From positions 62,001 to 126,000 of the forward strand of contig VGCE01000001.1 in assembly GCA_016870155.1 (NCBI GenBank): a DNA stretch of 64,000 nt. The letters run 5' to 3'. The notes under the pieces were generated by a model. The model had not been told where the DNA came from. It saw only the letters and a list, made by a program, of their open reading frames with translations, and did no database searches. How positions within the stretch are numbered: position 1 is the first letter of the stretch; every line of letters begins with the position of its first letter. Source of the DNA: Actinomycetota bacterium (GTDB lineage: Bacteria > Actinomycetota > Thermoleophilia > Miltoncostaeales > Miltoncostaeaceae). A program made the translations under genes and the position numbers. Shown here piece after piece: positions 9,881-22,046 of this stretch.

Positions 9881-10659
9881 TCGTTCCCCGGGCTCGTCTC
9901 GGCGTTCTCGATGCCCGCGCGCATCGCGGCGTCGGCGCCGAATATCTCCACGCCCGGGGGAAGTTCCACGTGCACCTCGTCGGTGGCATCCAGCCAGGCG
10001 CACCCCGCGGCGATGTCCGCCGCCAGAACATGGCCGCCGGTGGAGTGATCGCGGGCCATGGCGTGCAGGTGCCACCCGGGCACCTCGAGCCCAGCGGCCT
10101 CGCTGGGGAACCGGAAGCCCACCACCACGGCGTCCACATCGGCCACGTCCCACTCCGCCTGCTCCTTCACGACCTCCTCCAGAGGGGGATAGGGCTTCTG
10201 CTGCCGCGGCACGCTGCGCAGCCTCAGGCGCCGGAAGGTGCCCTCGACCCGCACGGCTGACACCGTGGCCGGCGCCAGGACGTCAAGGCGGGCGAGCAGG
10301 TCGGCGTGGTCGAGGCTGTCAAGGGCCACGGGCGGGCCTGGCGCGAATGGCGTGACCACCGCGAATGGGGTGGTGGTGGCGGGGTCGACGGGGGAGAGCG
10401 ACCGGTCGGTGCGCCCCACCAGGGCCTGGCCGTCGACGATGATGAGCTCGCCGTCGAGCCCCTCCAGCGTGCCGAGCCCCAGGTCGCCGTGCGCCATCAC
10501 TTCGCCCACAGTGAGGTCGCCGTCGTAGCGGGAGTCCATGAGGGCGGCGATGGTGGATGTCTGGAACAGGTGATGCGCCGCCGCGGGATCGGCCGCCCCC
10601 CCGCGGCGGTCCTCCGGCACCACGTGCAGGGCACGAACGAGTTCTGGGTCGATGGCCAC
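9877..10659 (-). CDS. Alpha-acetolactate decarboxylase
   Basis: Would decarboxylate (S)-2-acetolactate to (R)-acetoin, linked to acetoin/butanediol overflow or to balancing branched-chain amino acid synthesis. The 260 residues match the family size. Diagnostic motifs are TSTIAALMDSRYDGDLTVG, HGDLGLGTLEGLDGE, TPFAVVTPF and the zinc site GWHLHAMARDHSTGGHV with three histidines. The GTG start at 10659 gives AIDPELVRALHVV as N-terminus, with AGGGA about 14 bases upstream. It stands alone, with no acetolactate synthase or butanediol dehydrogenase nearby. Confidence 0.88.
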   Translation of the reverse strand: MAIDPELVRALHVVPEDRRGGAADPAAAHHLFQTSTIAALMDSRYDGDLTVGEVMAHGDLGLGTLEGLDGELIIVDGQALVGRTDRSLSPVDPATTTPFAVVTPFAPGPPVALDSLDHADLLARLDVLAPATVSAVRVEGTFRRLRLRSVPRQQKPYPPLEEVVKEQAEWDVADVDAVVVGFRFPSEAAGLEVPGWHLHAMARDHSTGGHVLAADIAAGCAWLDATDEVHVELPPGVEIFGADAAMRAGIENAETSPGND

Positions 10660-10731
10660 GCCGTGATCATCCCTGACGCCCGGGGAGCACGCCCGGTTGC
10701 CCGCCCGAGCCCCGCGGGGTGTAGTGGCCGC

Positions 10732-11637
10732 ATGGTCGTCCAGCCACGTACGTCCCGTCGCCGGGGCCGCCGCGTGGCCCCCGCCGTCCAAGTGCTCATG
10801 CTCGCCCTCGCCGCGGCGATCGGGATTGCGGCCGGCCCCGCCAGTTCCGCACCACCGGCGGGCCCGCGCCTGCCAACTTCGGTGGGCCCTGTACCTCACG
10901 GGCAGGAGCGGGAGCGACCTCATCTCGGTGCCGACGGCCGGGGGGTCGGCAGCGGCGGTGCTCTCGGGATCCAACTGGATCTCGGGCACGCTGGTAACCG
11001 GCATCGCCTCTGATGCATCGACCGGGGTGCTCTACGTGATGTTGTCGCAGACAGGCGATCAGCCCAGCCAGATCGTGCGGGTCCCCATCGGCGGCAGCCC
11101 GTCGGTGGTGTTCGGACCCGGGTCCGTGCCCGGGAATGACCCCGTGGCGATCGATGCCGAGCCGATGGCCCTTGCGGTGGATCCGGCCAATGCGTTCCTG
11201 GCTGGGCCGCGCAGGTACAGGGTTTCGGGGCTGCACAGGGAACCGCCAACACGATTGCCTACGGGCTGCTGGACGGCGGTCCCTCGAGCGGCTCGAGTCC
11301 ACCCGTGTACAGCTGGGCCGGCCTGCCGGATGCCTCCCGGGCGGCCAACATCGACGCCATGACGTTCGCGGGCGGGGTGGGCACCTGCCAACACCAGGGC
11401 GCCACGTATCCGTGCCCCACCACCACGGCCGCGGCCGCGGGCGCCACCGCCCGTGCCGTGGCGACCTCCACAGTGGTGATCCCCATGCGGGCCTACCGCG
11501 CGGCGCCCGACGGCCCGGCTCCACCCGCGCAGGCAACCGAGCACTCGGGCACGACGCCCACCACCGTGCGCGGCCCGATGATGGTGGCGTCCCGCGAACG
11601 TCGGTCGGGGCGCACCCTGAGGGTTCTGGCGCGCTGA
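10732..11637 (+). pseudogene. Frame-broken gene for a secreted protein
   Basis: Protein-like sequence continues across two frame changes. From the ATG at 10732 the first frame encodes a basic, then hydrophobic signal peptide ending ASSAPPAG. Around 10880-10900 it moves to the next frame (WALYLTGRSGSDLISVPTAG... to DPANAFLAG), and near 11195-11210 it returns to the first frame (WAAQVQGFGAAQGTANTIAY...) to the stop at 11637. The shifts compensate, so a single frame of about 300 residues would be restored by two corrections. The middle part (DLISVPTAGG, VLYVMLSQ, QIVRVPIGGSP) is reminiscent of beta-propeller blades. It is either a decayed gene or two base-call errors. Confidence 0.55.
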
Positions 11638-11702
11638 CGCCCGCGGCCTTCGCGCGGCACGGCCGGGCGGACCGCACGGCGCTGCGCGGTCGTGCGGGGC
11701 GT

Positions 11703-11708
11703 TACCAT
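11703..11708 (+). promoter_or_regulatory. Putative -10 box TACCAT of dxs
   Basis: TACCAT lies 7 bases before the in-frame GTG at 11716, the same spacing as other genes in the window. It overlaps the alternative ATG at 11707, and this is why the GTG is preferred as the dxs start. Confidence 0.45.
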
Positions 11709-11715
11709 GACCGTC

Positions 11716-13611
11716 GTGACAGGTAACGCATCCGCATACCCGCTGCTGGCGTCGCTCGACGGGCCCGGCCGGCTGCACGATTTGGACGACGCCCAGCTCG
11801 AGGCCCTGGCGGCCGAGATGCGCCGGGCCATCATCGACACTGTCTCCCGTACGGGTGGTCACCTGGGCTCGAGCCTCGGAACCGTGGAGCTCAGCCTGGC
11901 CCTGCACGCCGAGCTCGAGAGCCCGCGCGATCGCATCCTCTGGGACGTCGGGCACCAGGCCTACGGGCACAAGCTGCTCACGGGCCGCCTCGGCCAGTTC
12001 GACACCCTGCGCCAGTACGAGGGCATGTCGGGCTTCCTGCGCCGCGAGGAGAGCGAGCACGACGTGATGGGCGCCGGCCACGCCAGCACCAGCATCTCGT
12101 ATGCGGTTGGGCTGGCCGAGGCCATGCGCGTGACCGGCCGCCGCGATCGGCGCATCGTGGCCGTGATCGGCGACGGCGCGATGACCGGCGGCATGGCGTA
12201 CGAGGCCATGAACCACGCCGGGCACCTGGGGTCGCCCATCACCGTGGTGCTCAACGACAACGGCATGAGCATCTCCGAGAACGTCGGCGCCTTCGCTGGC
12301 GCGCTGCAGAAGGCGCGCCTCGACCCCATGCTCACCCGCGTGCGCCACGAGATCGAGAAGGGCCTCGGCCTGATCCCCGGCATGCACGACCTGGGTCACT
12401 CCTTGAGCAATGCGACGAAGGCGCTCTTCGTGCCGGGGCAGCTGTTCGAGGCGCTGGGGTTCGCCTACATGGGGCCGATCGACGGCCACGACATCAAGGC
12501 CGTACGCCGTGCGCTCGAGACGACCGCTGGCAGCGAACGCCCGGTGCTGCTGCACGTGCACACCGACAAGGGGCGCGGCTACGGCCCGGCCGAGGAGGAC
12601 GGCGAGGCCATGCACGGATCCGGGCCGTTCGCGGTGGACAGCGGGCGCGCGGCGAAGCCGGCCGCGCCTGCGCCACCGGCCTACACCGAGGTGTTCGGCA
12701 AGGCGCTGGTCAGGGAGGCCGAGGCCGATCCGCGCGTGGTGGGGATCACGGCCGCCATGCTCAAGGGCACCGGCATGAACCACATGCTGCAGCGCTTCCC
12801 CGAGCGCACGTACGACATCGGCATCGCTGAGCAGCATGGCGTGGTGTTCGCGGGCGGCCTGGCGATCGCCGGCTACCGCCCGGTGTGCGCGATCTACTCC
12901 ACCTTCCTCCAGAGGGCCTATGACCCGATCGTGCACGACATCGCCCTCCAGGGGCTGCCGGTGGTGTTCGCCATCGACCGCGGCGGGCTGGTGGGAGATG
13001 ACGGCCCCACACACCACGGCGTGTTCGACATCGCGTACATGCGATCGATTCCCGGCGTGGTGGTGATGGCTCCCATGGACGAGGCCGAACTGGTTCACAT
13101 GCTGCACACGGCCCTGCGCATCGACGGTCCGTCGGCGTTCCGCTACCCGCGTGGCGTCGGCACGGGCGTGGCGCTGCCCGATCGCCCAGTGGCGCTCGAG
13201 TTGGGGCGCGCCGATGTGCTGGAAGATGGCTCGCGCGTCGCGCTGGTGGGCTACGGCTACGGCGTGCAGGTGGCTCTCGACGCCGCGCGGGTCGTGTCCG
13301 AGTCGCTCGGCGTGCGGCCCACCGTGGTGAACGCCCGCTTCGCGAAGCCGATCGATGCCGAGTTGCTGGAGGAGCTCTCCCGCACACATGAGGTGGTGCT
13401 GACGATCGAGGACCACGCCCTGGCGGGCGGGTTCGGCAGCGCGGTGCTCGAGGTGATCGGCAGCGGGCCGGCGCGCGTGGCGTGCGTCGGCATTCCCGAC
13501 CGCTTCATCCAGCACGGACGCCGCGACCTGCTGCTGGCGGAGGCCGCGGTCACCCCCGCGGCCGCGGCGCAGGCGGCACTCGCGGCCCTCGAGGTGCACG
13601 CGGCGCATTGA
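11716..13611 (+). CDS. dxs: 1-Deoxy-D-xylulose-5-phosphate synthase
   Basis: Thiamine-diphosphate enzyme condensing pyruvate and glyceraldehyde-3-phosphate, the first step of the MEP isoprenoid pathway. About 631 residues, full length. Motifs: GGHLGSSLGTVEL near the start, WDVGHQAYGHKLLTGR, GAGHASTSISYAVG, the ThDP/Mg motif IGDGAMTGGMAYEAMN...NDN, and in the second half IAEQHGVVFAGGLA and the substrate-site DRGGLVGDDGPTHHG. The GTG at 11716 is chosen because a TACCAT box lies 7 bases upstream; an in-frame ATG at 11707 would add three residues. It is probably monocistronic. Confidence 0.96.
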   Translation: MTGNASAYPLLASLDGPGRLHDLDDAQLEALAAEMRRAIIDTVSRTGGHLGSSLGTVELSLALHAELESPRDRILWDVGHQAYGHKLLTGRLGQFDTLRQYEGMSGFLRREESEHDVMGAGHASTSISYAVGLAEAMRVTGRRDRRIVAVIGDGAMTGGMAYEAMNHAGHLGSPITVVLNDNGMSISENVGAFAGALQKARLDPMLTRVRHEIEKGLGLIPGMHDLGHSLSNATKALFVPGQLFEALGFAYMGPIDGHDIKAVRRALETTAGSERPVLLHVHTDKGRGYGPAEEDGEAMHGSGPFAVDSGRAAKPAAPAPPAYTEVFGKALVREAEADPRVVGITAAMLKGTGMNHMLQRFPERTYDIGIAEQHGVVFAGGLAIAGYRPVCAIYSTFLQRAYDPIVHDIALQGLPVVFAIDRGGLVGDDGPTHHGVFDIAYMRSIPGVVVMAPMDEAELVHMLHTALRIDGPSAFRYPRGVGTGVALPDRPVALELGRADVLEDGSRVALVGYGYGVQVALDAARVVSESLGVRPTVVNARFAKPIDAELLEELSRTHEVVLTIEDHALAGGFGSAVLEVIGSGPARVACVGIPDRFIQHGRRDLLLAEAAVTPAAAAQAALAALEVHAAH

Positions 13612-13660
13612 GGCGGGGGATCCGGTGCATGCGTGCGTGGGACGCCGCGATGGGTGGCGC

Positions 13661-13666
13661 TAGCCT
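13661..13666 (+). promoter_or_regulatory. Putative -10 box TAGCCT of tlyA
   Basis: TAGCCT lies 7 bases before the GTG at 13674, in the short gap after dxs. It supports that GTG as a leaderless start over the upstream in-frame ATG at 13650. Confidence 0.5.
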
Positions 13667-13673
13667 TCCCGCC

Positions 13674-14468
13674 GTGCCCCGGCAGCGACTCGACGCGGCG
13701 CTCGTGGATCGCGGGCTCTTCCCGTCGCGCGCCCGCGCCCAGGCGGCCGTGATGGCCGGGCGCGTGCGGGTGGACGGCCGGGCCGACGTCAAGCCCGGGC
13801 AGCAGGTGGGGCCCGACGCGGCGATCGAGGTGGATGAGGGGCCGGAGTTCGCATCGCGTGGTGGCCTCAAGCTCGATCACGCCATCGAGCGCCTCGGCGT
13901 CGAGGTCGCGGGCGCCCATGCGATCGACGTGGGGGCGTCGACGGGGGGGTTTACCGACGTGCTGCTGCGGCGGGGCGCCGAGAGCGTGATCGCGGTGGAC
14001 GTGGGCTACGGCCAGTTGGCATGGGCACTGCGCGAGGACCCCCGCGTGATCGTGCTCGATCGCACCAACGCACGAGCGCTGGAGGCCGCGATGCTGCCCG
14101 TCGTGCCCGACCTGGCCGTGATGGACGTGTCGTTCATCTCATCGGCCCTCGTGTGGCCGTCGGTGGCGCGATGCCTCTCTCCGGCGTACCGTGCCCTCGT
14201 GATGGTCAAGCCGCAGTTCGAGGCGGGACGCCGGAACGTGGGATCCGGCGGGGTGGTTCGCGACCCCGCGCTGCGCCACGGCGCGGTGTTGCGCGTGGCC
14301 GAGGCCATCGCGCAGTCGGGCGGCCGTGTGGCCGGCGCCGCCGACAGCGGCACCCCGGGACCCAAGGGCAACCGCGAGGTGTTCCTGCTGGCCGTGGGCC
14401 CCGACTCCCCGGTGCCGGGCGCGGACGTGCAGGCGGTGGTGGCAACGGCCGTGGCCGAGGGGTCCTGA
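13674..14468 (+). CDS. tlyA: TlyA family rRNA 2'-O-methyltransferase / hemolysin-like
   Basis: 264 residues. An N-terminal S4 RNA-binding domain (RLDAALVDRGLFPSRARAQ, residues 4-22) is followed by an FtsJ-like Rossmann methyltransferase with the SAM-binding motif AIDVGASTGGFTDVLL (about 82-97) and VMDVSFIS (about 147-154). TlyA in mycobacteria 2'-O-methylates 16S and 23S rRNA and confers capreomycin sensitivity; whether this protein does both is not visible here. The GTG start is chosen from the TAGCCT box and because the S4 domain begins at once. It is followed 2 bases later by nadK, then recN, a common Gram-positive order. Confidence 0.9.
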   Translation: MPRQRLDAALVDRGLFPSRARAQAAVMAGRVRVDGRADVKPGQQVGPDAAIEVDEGPEFASRGGLKLDHAIERLGVEVAGAHAIDVGASTGGFTDVLLRRGAESVIAVDVGYGQLAWALREDPRVIVLDRTNARALEAAMLPVVPDLAVMDVSFISSALVWPSVARCLSPAYRALVMVKPQFEAGRRNVGSGGVVRDPALRHGAVLRVAEAIAQSGGRVAGAADSGTPGPKGNREVFLLAVGPDSPVPGADVQAVVATAVAEGS

Positions 14469-14470
14469 CC

Positions 14471-15358
14471 ATGCCGCCGTACCGCCCCATCAGCGAGGTG
14501 GCCGGCGCGCAGGCGGAGCGCGTGCTCATCCTCACCCACGGCGCCGCCGAGGTGACGGCCGGCGTCATGCCCACCGTCCTCTCCATCCTCGATGCCCACG
14601 GTGTTGAGGTGCTCACCACCGCAGAGGAGGCCGCCAAGCATCCGCCGCTGGCCGAGCGCACCATCATCGAGCCCACGGACCTGCGCGGGGATCGCTCGGA
14701 CCTCGTGCTGGTGCTGGGCGGCGACGGCAGCATCCTGCGCGCGCTTTCGCGCGAGACCACCACCGGCGCGCCCGTGCTGGGCATCAACTTCGGGCGCGTG
14801 GGCTTCCTCGCCAGCGTGGAGCAGTCAAACCTCGAGCGCGGCCTGGTGCGCGCCCTCGCCGGCGACTACATCACCCTCGGCCTGCCGTCCCTCAAGGCCG
14901 AGTGGAGCGAGGGCACCCTGCAGGCGGTGAACGACGTGGCGTTCCTGCGCAGCGGGGAGTCGCGCCTGGCCGACCTGTCGTACTCGGTGTCCGGGGAGCC
15001 CGTGGCCACCGTGCGCTGCGACGGGCTCATCTGCTCAACCCCGGTGGGGTCGACCGCCTACAACCTCGCCGCGGGCGGGCCCACGGTCTCGTGGCGCGTC
15101 AAGTGCTTCGTGCTGTCATTCATCGCCGCGCACCACCTGGACACCCGACCGCTCATCCTCGCGGCCGATGAGAAGCTCACGGTCACCAACTCGGCGATCG
15201 TGGGCGACTGCGACGTGCTGGCCGACGGCGTGCGCATCGCCGCGCTACCGCCCGGGCGCTCCATCACCGTGGGGCTCGGCGGTGAGGAGGTGCACCTGGC
15301 GATCTTCCCCGAGTCCTCCTTCTTCCGTCGCTACCGCGAGAAGTTCGGCCGGTCGTGA
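14471..15358 (+). CDS. nadK: NAD kinase
   Basis: Phosphorylates NAD to NADP with ATP or polyphosphate. The 295-residue protein has the catalytic GGDGSILRA motif (about residues 80-88), NFGRVGFLASV, the NDVAFLR motif and the glycine-rich CSTPVGSTAYNLAAGGPTVS, here with Cys-Ser in place of the usual Ala-Thr before the proline. ATG lies 2 bases after the tlyA stop. The long N-terminal section before GGDG is normal for actinobacterial enzymes. Confidence 0.94.
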   Translation: MPPYRPISEVAGAQAERVLILTHGAAEVTAGVMPTVLSILDAHGVEVLTTAEEAAKHPPLAERTIIEPTDLRGDRSDLVLVLGGDGSILRALSRETTTGAPVLGINFGRVGFLASVEQSNLERGLVRALAGDYITLGLPSLKAEWSEGTLQAVNDVAFLRSGESRLADLSYSVSGEPVATVRCDGLICSTPVGSTAYNLAAGGPTVSWRVKCFVLSFIAAHHLDTRPLILAADEKLTVTNSAIVGDCDVLADGVRIAALPPGRSITVGLGGEEVHLAIFPESSFFRRYREKFGRS

Positions 15359-15377
15359 GGCGAGGGTGCCTGCCGGC

Positions 15378-17063
15378 GTGATCCGCGAGATCGAGATCCG
15401 CGACCTCGTTGTGATCGAGCGGGCCCACATCGAGCCCGGCGCGGGCCTCACGGCCATCACGGGCGAGACCGGGGCGGGGAAGACCGTGGTGGCGCAGGCG
15501 CTGGGGCTGTTGGCCGGCGGACAGGCCGATTCCAGGGCCGTGCGCCCGGGCGCGAAGCACGCCCTGGTGCAGGCAACCGTGGCCGTGCCCGACGGCTTCT
15601 GGGAGTCCCTCGACCCCGATGACCCCGCCCAGCAGGTGCGCGAGCTCGCCGACGACGACGGCGAGGTGGTGGTGGCCCGCCGGGTGCCCGCCGAGGGCCG
15701 GGCGCGTGCGCTGGTGGACGGCCAGGTGGCGTCGCGCGAGGGCGTGGCCGCGTTCGTGGGGGCGCTCATGCGCTTCTCGGGCCAGCACGAGCAGCGGCGA
15801 CTGGTGGGGCCGGGCGCGCAGATGGCGATCCTCGATGCCTTCGCCGGGGCCGAAGCGGTGGCGCTCGAGGCCCGGCTGCGCGGCATGCGGCGTGACCTCG
15901 CGCGGCTCGATCGCCAGGTGGACGAGGCCCGCGAACGGCGCGAGAGGGCCGAGCGCGAGCGCGAGGCGCTCGAGGCCCTGGTGGCCGACGTGGACGAGGT
16001 CGCTCCCGACGTGGCTGAGGAGGAGTCGCTGCTGTCGGAGCGCAGCCGCTTGGCGCATGCCGAGCGGCTTGCGAGCGCGGCGGCCACGGCCATCGCGCTG
16101 CTCGACGGCGACGGGGAAGGGGGCGCGCTCACCGCCGCGGGGCAGGCGATGCGATCGATCGAGCAGGCGACCGAGCTCGACCCGACGCTGCGCGACGTGC
16201 TCAACGACCTCAGCGCCGGGGAGGCCGCGCTGCAGGAGGCCCTCATCGGCGTGCGCCGGTACGCCGATGACCTGGGCGCCGAGCCCGGGCGCCTCGACTG
16301 GGTGGAGGATCGTCTCGCCCGCTACGAAGACCTGTCGCGCCGCTACGGCCCCGGAACCGACGCCGTGCTGGCACGGGCCGGGGATGCGCGCGGCGCGCTC
16401 GACGCCCTTGCCACCGGCGAGGCGGGGGACGATGCCATCGCGGCGCAGCGCGACGCCCTGCTGGGCCAGGCGATCGCCGCCGCCGGGGAGCTGAGGGCCG
16501 TGCGCGAGGATGCCGCGCCGCGCCTGGCCGAGGCCGTGGAAGCCGCCCTCCAGGACCTGGCCATGGCGGGCGCCACGCTGCGCGTGGAGGTGGTCACTGA
16601 CGACGATGAGGTGCCCCGCGACCGGGTGTCGCTTGTGATGCGGGCGAACCCCGGCCTGCCCGAGGCCCCGCTCGCCGATGCGGCATCGGGCGGCGAGCTC
16701 TCGCGCGTGCTGCTGGCGCTGCATGCCGTTGCGGCTGCGGCCGACCCCGGGGTGGCGTGGGTGTTCGACGAAGTGGATGCGGGCATCGGTGGCGTCACGG
16801 CCGCCGTGGTGGGCGAGAGGCTCGCCGAGATGGCCATGGGGCGCCAGGTGCTGGTGATCACCCACCTGCCGCAGGTTGCCGCCGCGGCCGACCGGCACTA
16901 CCGGCTGGTGAAGGGCGCGTCTGACGACGGCCGGGCCATCACCACGATCGAGTCGGTGGAGGGAGACGATCTGGTGGACGAGATCTGCCGCATGCTGGGG
17001 TCGGCGGCCGACGACGCCGCGGCCCGCGGTCACGCCCGGGAGCTGCTGGCGCGCAGGGGGTGA
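15378..17063 (+). CDS. recN: DNA repair protein RecN
   Basis: SMC-like ATPase acting in double-strand-break repair. 561 residues: N-terminal head with Walker A TGETGAGKTVV (about residues 30-40), a long Arg/Glu-rich coiled coil (roughly 170-400) with the RecN FSGQHEQ motif ahead of it, then the C-terminal head with signature SGGELSRVLLAL and Walker B AWVFDEVDAGIGG followed by ITHLPQVAA. GTG at 15378 gives the family N-terminus (IREIEIRDLVVIERA); an in-frame GTG at 15366 would add four residues. It lies 19 bases after nadK with GAGGG upstream. Confidence 0.94.
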   Translation: MIREIEIRDLVVIERAHIEPGAGLTAITGETGAGKTVVAQALGLLAGGQADSRAVRPGAKHALVQATVAVPDGFWESLDPDDPAQQVRELADDDGEVVVARRVPAEGRARALVDGQVASREGVAAFVGALMRFSGQHEQRRLVGPGAQMAILDAFAGAEAVALEARLRGMRRDLARLDRQVDEARERRERAEREREALEALVADVDEVAPDVAEEESLLSERSRLAHAERLASAAATAIALLDGDGEGGALTAAGQAMRSIEQATELDPTLRDVLNDLSAGEAALQEALIGVRRYADDLGAEPGRLDWVEDRLARYEDLSRRYGPGTDAVLARAGDARGALDALATGEAGDDAIAAQRDALLGQAIAAAGELRAVREDAAPRLAEAVEAALQDLAMAGATLRVEVVTDDDEVPRDRVSLVMRANPGLPEAPLADAASGGELSRVLLALHAVAAAADPGVAWVFDEVDAGIGGVTAAVVGERLAEMAMGRQVLVITHLPQVAAAADRHYRLVKGASDDGRAITTIESVEGDDLVDEICRMLGSAADDAAARGHARELLARRG

Positions 17064-19936
<2,873 letters not shown>

Positions 19937-20009
19937 CGGCCGCACGCCGGTGAGCGATGCGGCGCGCGGCGGCGGCGACCCGCTCGATGGCGGGCGGCCG
20001 ATCGACGGG

Positions 20010-20543
20010 ATGTCCGTAGAGGGCACCGAGCCCATCTACGCGGGCGAGGTGGTCGACCTGTCCGTCATCCGGTATCGGCGCCGCAGCGGCATGGTGGTGC
20101 GCCGTGAGGTGATCGCCCACCCCGGGGCCGTGGTCATGGTGCCGGTGGAGCATGACCACGTGCTGATGGTGCGCCAACCGCGCGAGGCGGTGGGGGAGTA
20201 CCTGCTGGAGCTCCCCGCGGGCAAGCTCGACGTGGTAGGCGAGCCGCCGCTCGAATGCGCCCGGCGCGAGCTGGCCGAGGAGGTCGGCCGCGCGGCCGGC
20301 GCCTGGCAGGACCTCGGCGGCTTCTACACCGCCCCGGCGATCCTCGAGGAGTTCATCCACTGCTTCCTCGCCACCGACCTCACGCCGGTCGATCACGAGC
20401 CGATCCCGGAGGAGGAGATCGAGGTGGTGCCCGTGCCCCTCGCGCGGCTCGACGACCTCATCGCCCAGGTGCACGACGCCAAGAGCCTCATCGGGCTGCT
20501 CAGGCTGCGGGCCCGCATGGGGCCTTCGTCCGCGCCGTCCTGA
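20010..20543 (+). CDS. ADP-ribose pyrophosphatase-like Nudix hydrolase
   Basis: 177 residues. The Nudix box is PAGKLDVVGEPPLECARREL followed by AEEVG, with one residue more than the canonical spacing between the first glycine and glutamate. HPGAVVMVPV just before it and the GFYTAPAILEEFIHCF region after it are typical of ADP-sugar pyrophosphatases. ATG at 20010 places the first strand as in the family. An in-frame GTG at 19950 is an alternative start and would add 20 mostly low-complexity residues. Third cistron after pyrG and the M20 peptidase. Confidence 0.82.
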   Translation: MSVEGTEPIYAGEVVDLSVIRYRRRSGMVVRREVIAHPGAVVMVPVEHDHVLMVRQPREAVGEYLLELPAGKLDVVGEPPLECARRELAEEVGRAAGAWQDLGGFYTAPAILEEFIHCFLATDLTPVDHEPIPEEEIEVVPVPLARLDDLIAQVHDAKSLIGLLRLRARMGPSSAPS

Positions 20544-20551
20544 GTGCTTCT

Positions 20552-20575
20552 CGCGCATCCCCGTGGGGATGCGCG
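20552..20575. terminator. Perfect 11-bp hairpin between convergent genes
   Basis: CGCGCATCCCC pairs exactly with GGGGATGCGCG across a 2-base centre, in the 112-base gap between the Nudix gene and the convergent methyltransferase gene. No U-tract follows on either side, so it would be a Rho-aided or structural terminator working in both directions. The remainder of the gap shows nothing recognisable. Confidence 0.55.
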
Positions 20576-20655
20576 GCGCGTGATAGGGGGAGATGATCCA
20601 CGGATGGCTGTGGGCATGAGGTGTGCTGCGCATGGCCGGCCCGCCGGCGCGGGGA

Positions 20656-21282
20656 TCAGCGCACGACGCTGAGCGTGATGCCGTCGCCGATCGGCAGCAC
20701 CACGGTGGCGAGGCCGGAATCGGCCATCGCGCCCTCGGCGAAGTCGCGCAGCGCCGCCACTTGGGCGGCGTCGCCCTGTCCGCCGAACACGTTGTCGGCC
20801 ACGATGATGCCGCCGGGGCGCACCAGGCGCGCGCACTCGCGCAGGTAGGCCGGGTACGCCGGCTTGTCGGCGTCGATGTAGGCCAGGTCATACCCCGGGC
20901 CGAGCGACGGCAGGGTGTCGAGTGCAGGGGCCACGTGGATCGTCACCTCGTCGTGGTAGCCGGCCTCGCGCAGCACGTCGGCGGCGCGGTCGGCGTGCTC
21001 CTGGCTCACGTCGAGGCAGTCGATGTGGCCGTCGGGCGCCAGCTCGGGGGCCATCCACAGCGCCGAGGTGCCCACGAACGTCCCGATCTCGAGCACCCTG
21101 TGGCCGCCGGTGGCGCGCACCAGCACCGCGAGCAGGGCACCCAGCTCGGGGTGGGTCATCATGTTCTCTAGCGGGTGGCCCACCATCTCGCTCGAGAGGC
21201 GCCGCACCGGCTCAGGGATGGCGGCCATGGCATCCAGCCACGCGGCGAGGTCGGGGGTGATGGTCGTGCGCTCGACGCTCAT
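20656..21282 (-). CDS. O-methyltransferase (class I SAM-dependent, family 3)
   Basis: 208 residues, similar to catechol/caffeoyl-CoA-type O-methyltransferases that need a divalent cation. The SAM site is VLEIGTFVGTSALWMA (about residues 62-77), followed by CLDVSQEHA, AYIDADKPAY with the expected metal aspartate, and a GGIIVADNVFGGQG loop. The ATG at 21282 has GGAG 6 bases upstream and overlaps the upstream permease stop by 4 bases, so it is the last gene of the reverse ABC-exporter operon. Substrate unknown; it may modify the exported compound. Confidence 0.83.
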   Translation of the reverse strand: MSVERTTITPDLAAWLDAMAAIPEPVRRLSSEMVGHPLENMMTHPELGALLAVLVRATGGHRVLEIGTFVGTSALWMAPELAPDGHIDCLDVSQEHADRAADVLREAGYHDEVTIHVAPALDTLPSLGPGYDLAYIDADKPAYPAYLRECARLVRPGGIIVADNVFGGQGDAAQVAALRDFAEGAMADSGLATVVLPIGDGITLSVVR

Positions 21283-22046
21283 CGGTTCTCCAGGTGTCGA
21301 AGGGGCAGGATCGCGAACGCGCCTGTGACCACCAGGAGGATGCCCGCTGACAGCAGGCCGGGCCAGGACTGCGACCAGATGACGGTGCCCGTGAGCTCGG
21401 CGCTGCGCGACGCGTTGAGGATGTAGGTGATCGGGTTGTACTTCGCCACAACTGCGAGCCATCCGTGCATGGCGTCCTGCGGCACGTAGGCCACGGACAT
21501 GAACACCGACAGGAACACCACCAGCTGCATGATGGGCGCGGCCTGCACCGTGCGGGTGCGAAGCGCCACGCCGATGGCCCAGAACGACGCCGCCGCGGCG
21601 AACATCAGCGCGAAGGCGACGATGAGCAGGGTGGACGCCACGCCCGGCAGCATCACGCCGCCGATCATCCCGGCGATGAACACCACCACGGTGGTGAGGA
21701 TGCTGCGCGCCTGGGCGGCGAGCATGGGCCCGAAGATGAGCGCCATGCGGGGCGCGGGGCTCGACTGCAGTCGGTCGAAGAACCCGCCTTCGAGGTCGCG
21801 CGCCAGGGTCATGCCCGAGTTGATGCCCGCGAAGCCCGCGCCCATGGTGGCGGCCATCGGGATGGTGAAGGCCAGGTACGACTCGCCCGCGAACTGCGGC
21901 AGCGCGCCGATGCCATGGAACGCCCCCGCCGTGGCGATGAGGATGAACAGCGGCATCACCAGCGACGGGATGAACACCGACGGCACGCGCCGCACCAGCA
22001 GCAGGTTGCGCCCGGCCAGGCCCAGGCTCACGGCCACGATCCTCAT
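21279..22046 (-). CDS. ABC-2 type transporter permease
   Basis: 255-residue membrane protein with about six hydrophobic segments. The motif RDLEGGFFDRLQSSPAPRMAL is typical of ABC-2 exporters of the DrrB/NodJ type. It starts with MRIVAVSLGLAGRNLL and overlaps the preceding permease gene by 4 bases. With that gene and the ATPase it forms a three-part exporter, possibly of a lipid, polyketide or other hydrophobic compound. The substrate cannot be read from sequence. Confidence 0.85.
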   Translation of the reverse strand: MRIVAVSLGLAGRNLLLVRRVPSVFIPSLVMPLFILIATAGAFHGIGALPQFAGESYLAFTIPMAATMGAGFAGINSGMTLARDLEGGFFDRLQSSPAPRMALIFGPMLAAQARSILTTVVVFIAGMIGGVMLPGVASTLLIVAFALMFAAAASFWAIGVALRTRTVQAAPIMQLVVFLSVFMSVAYVPQDAMHGWLAVVAKYNPITYILNASRSAELTGTVIWSQSWPGLLSAGILLVVTGAFAILPLRHLENR

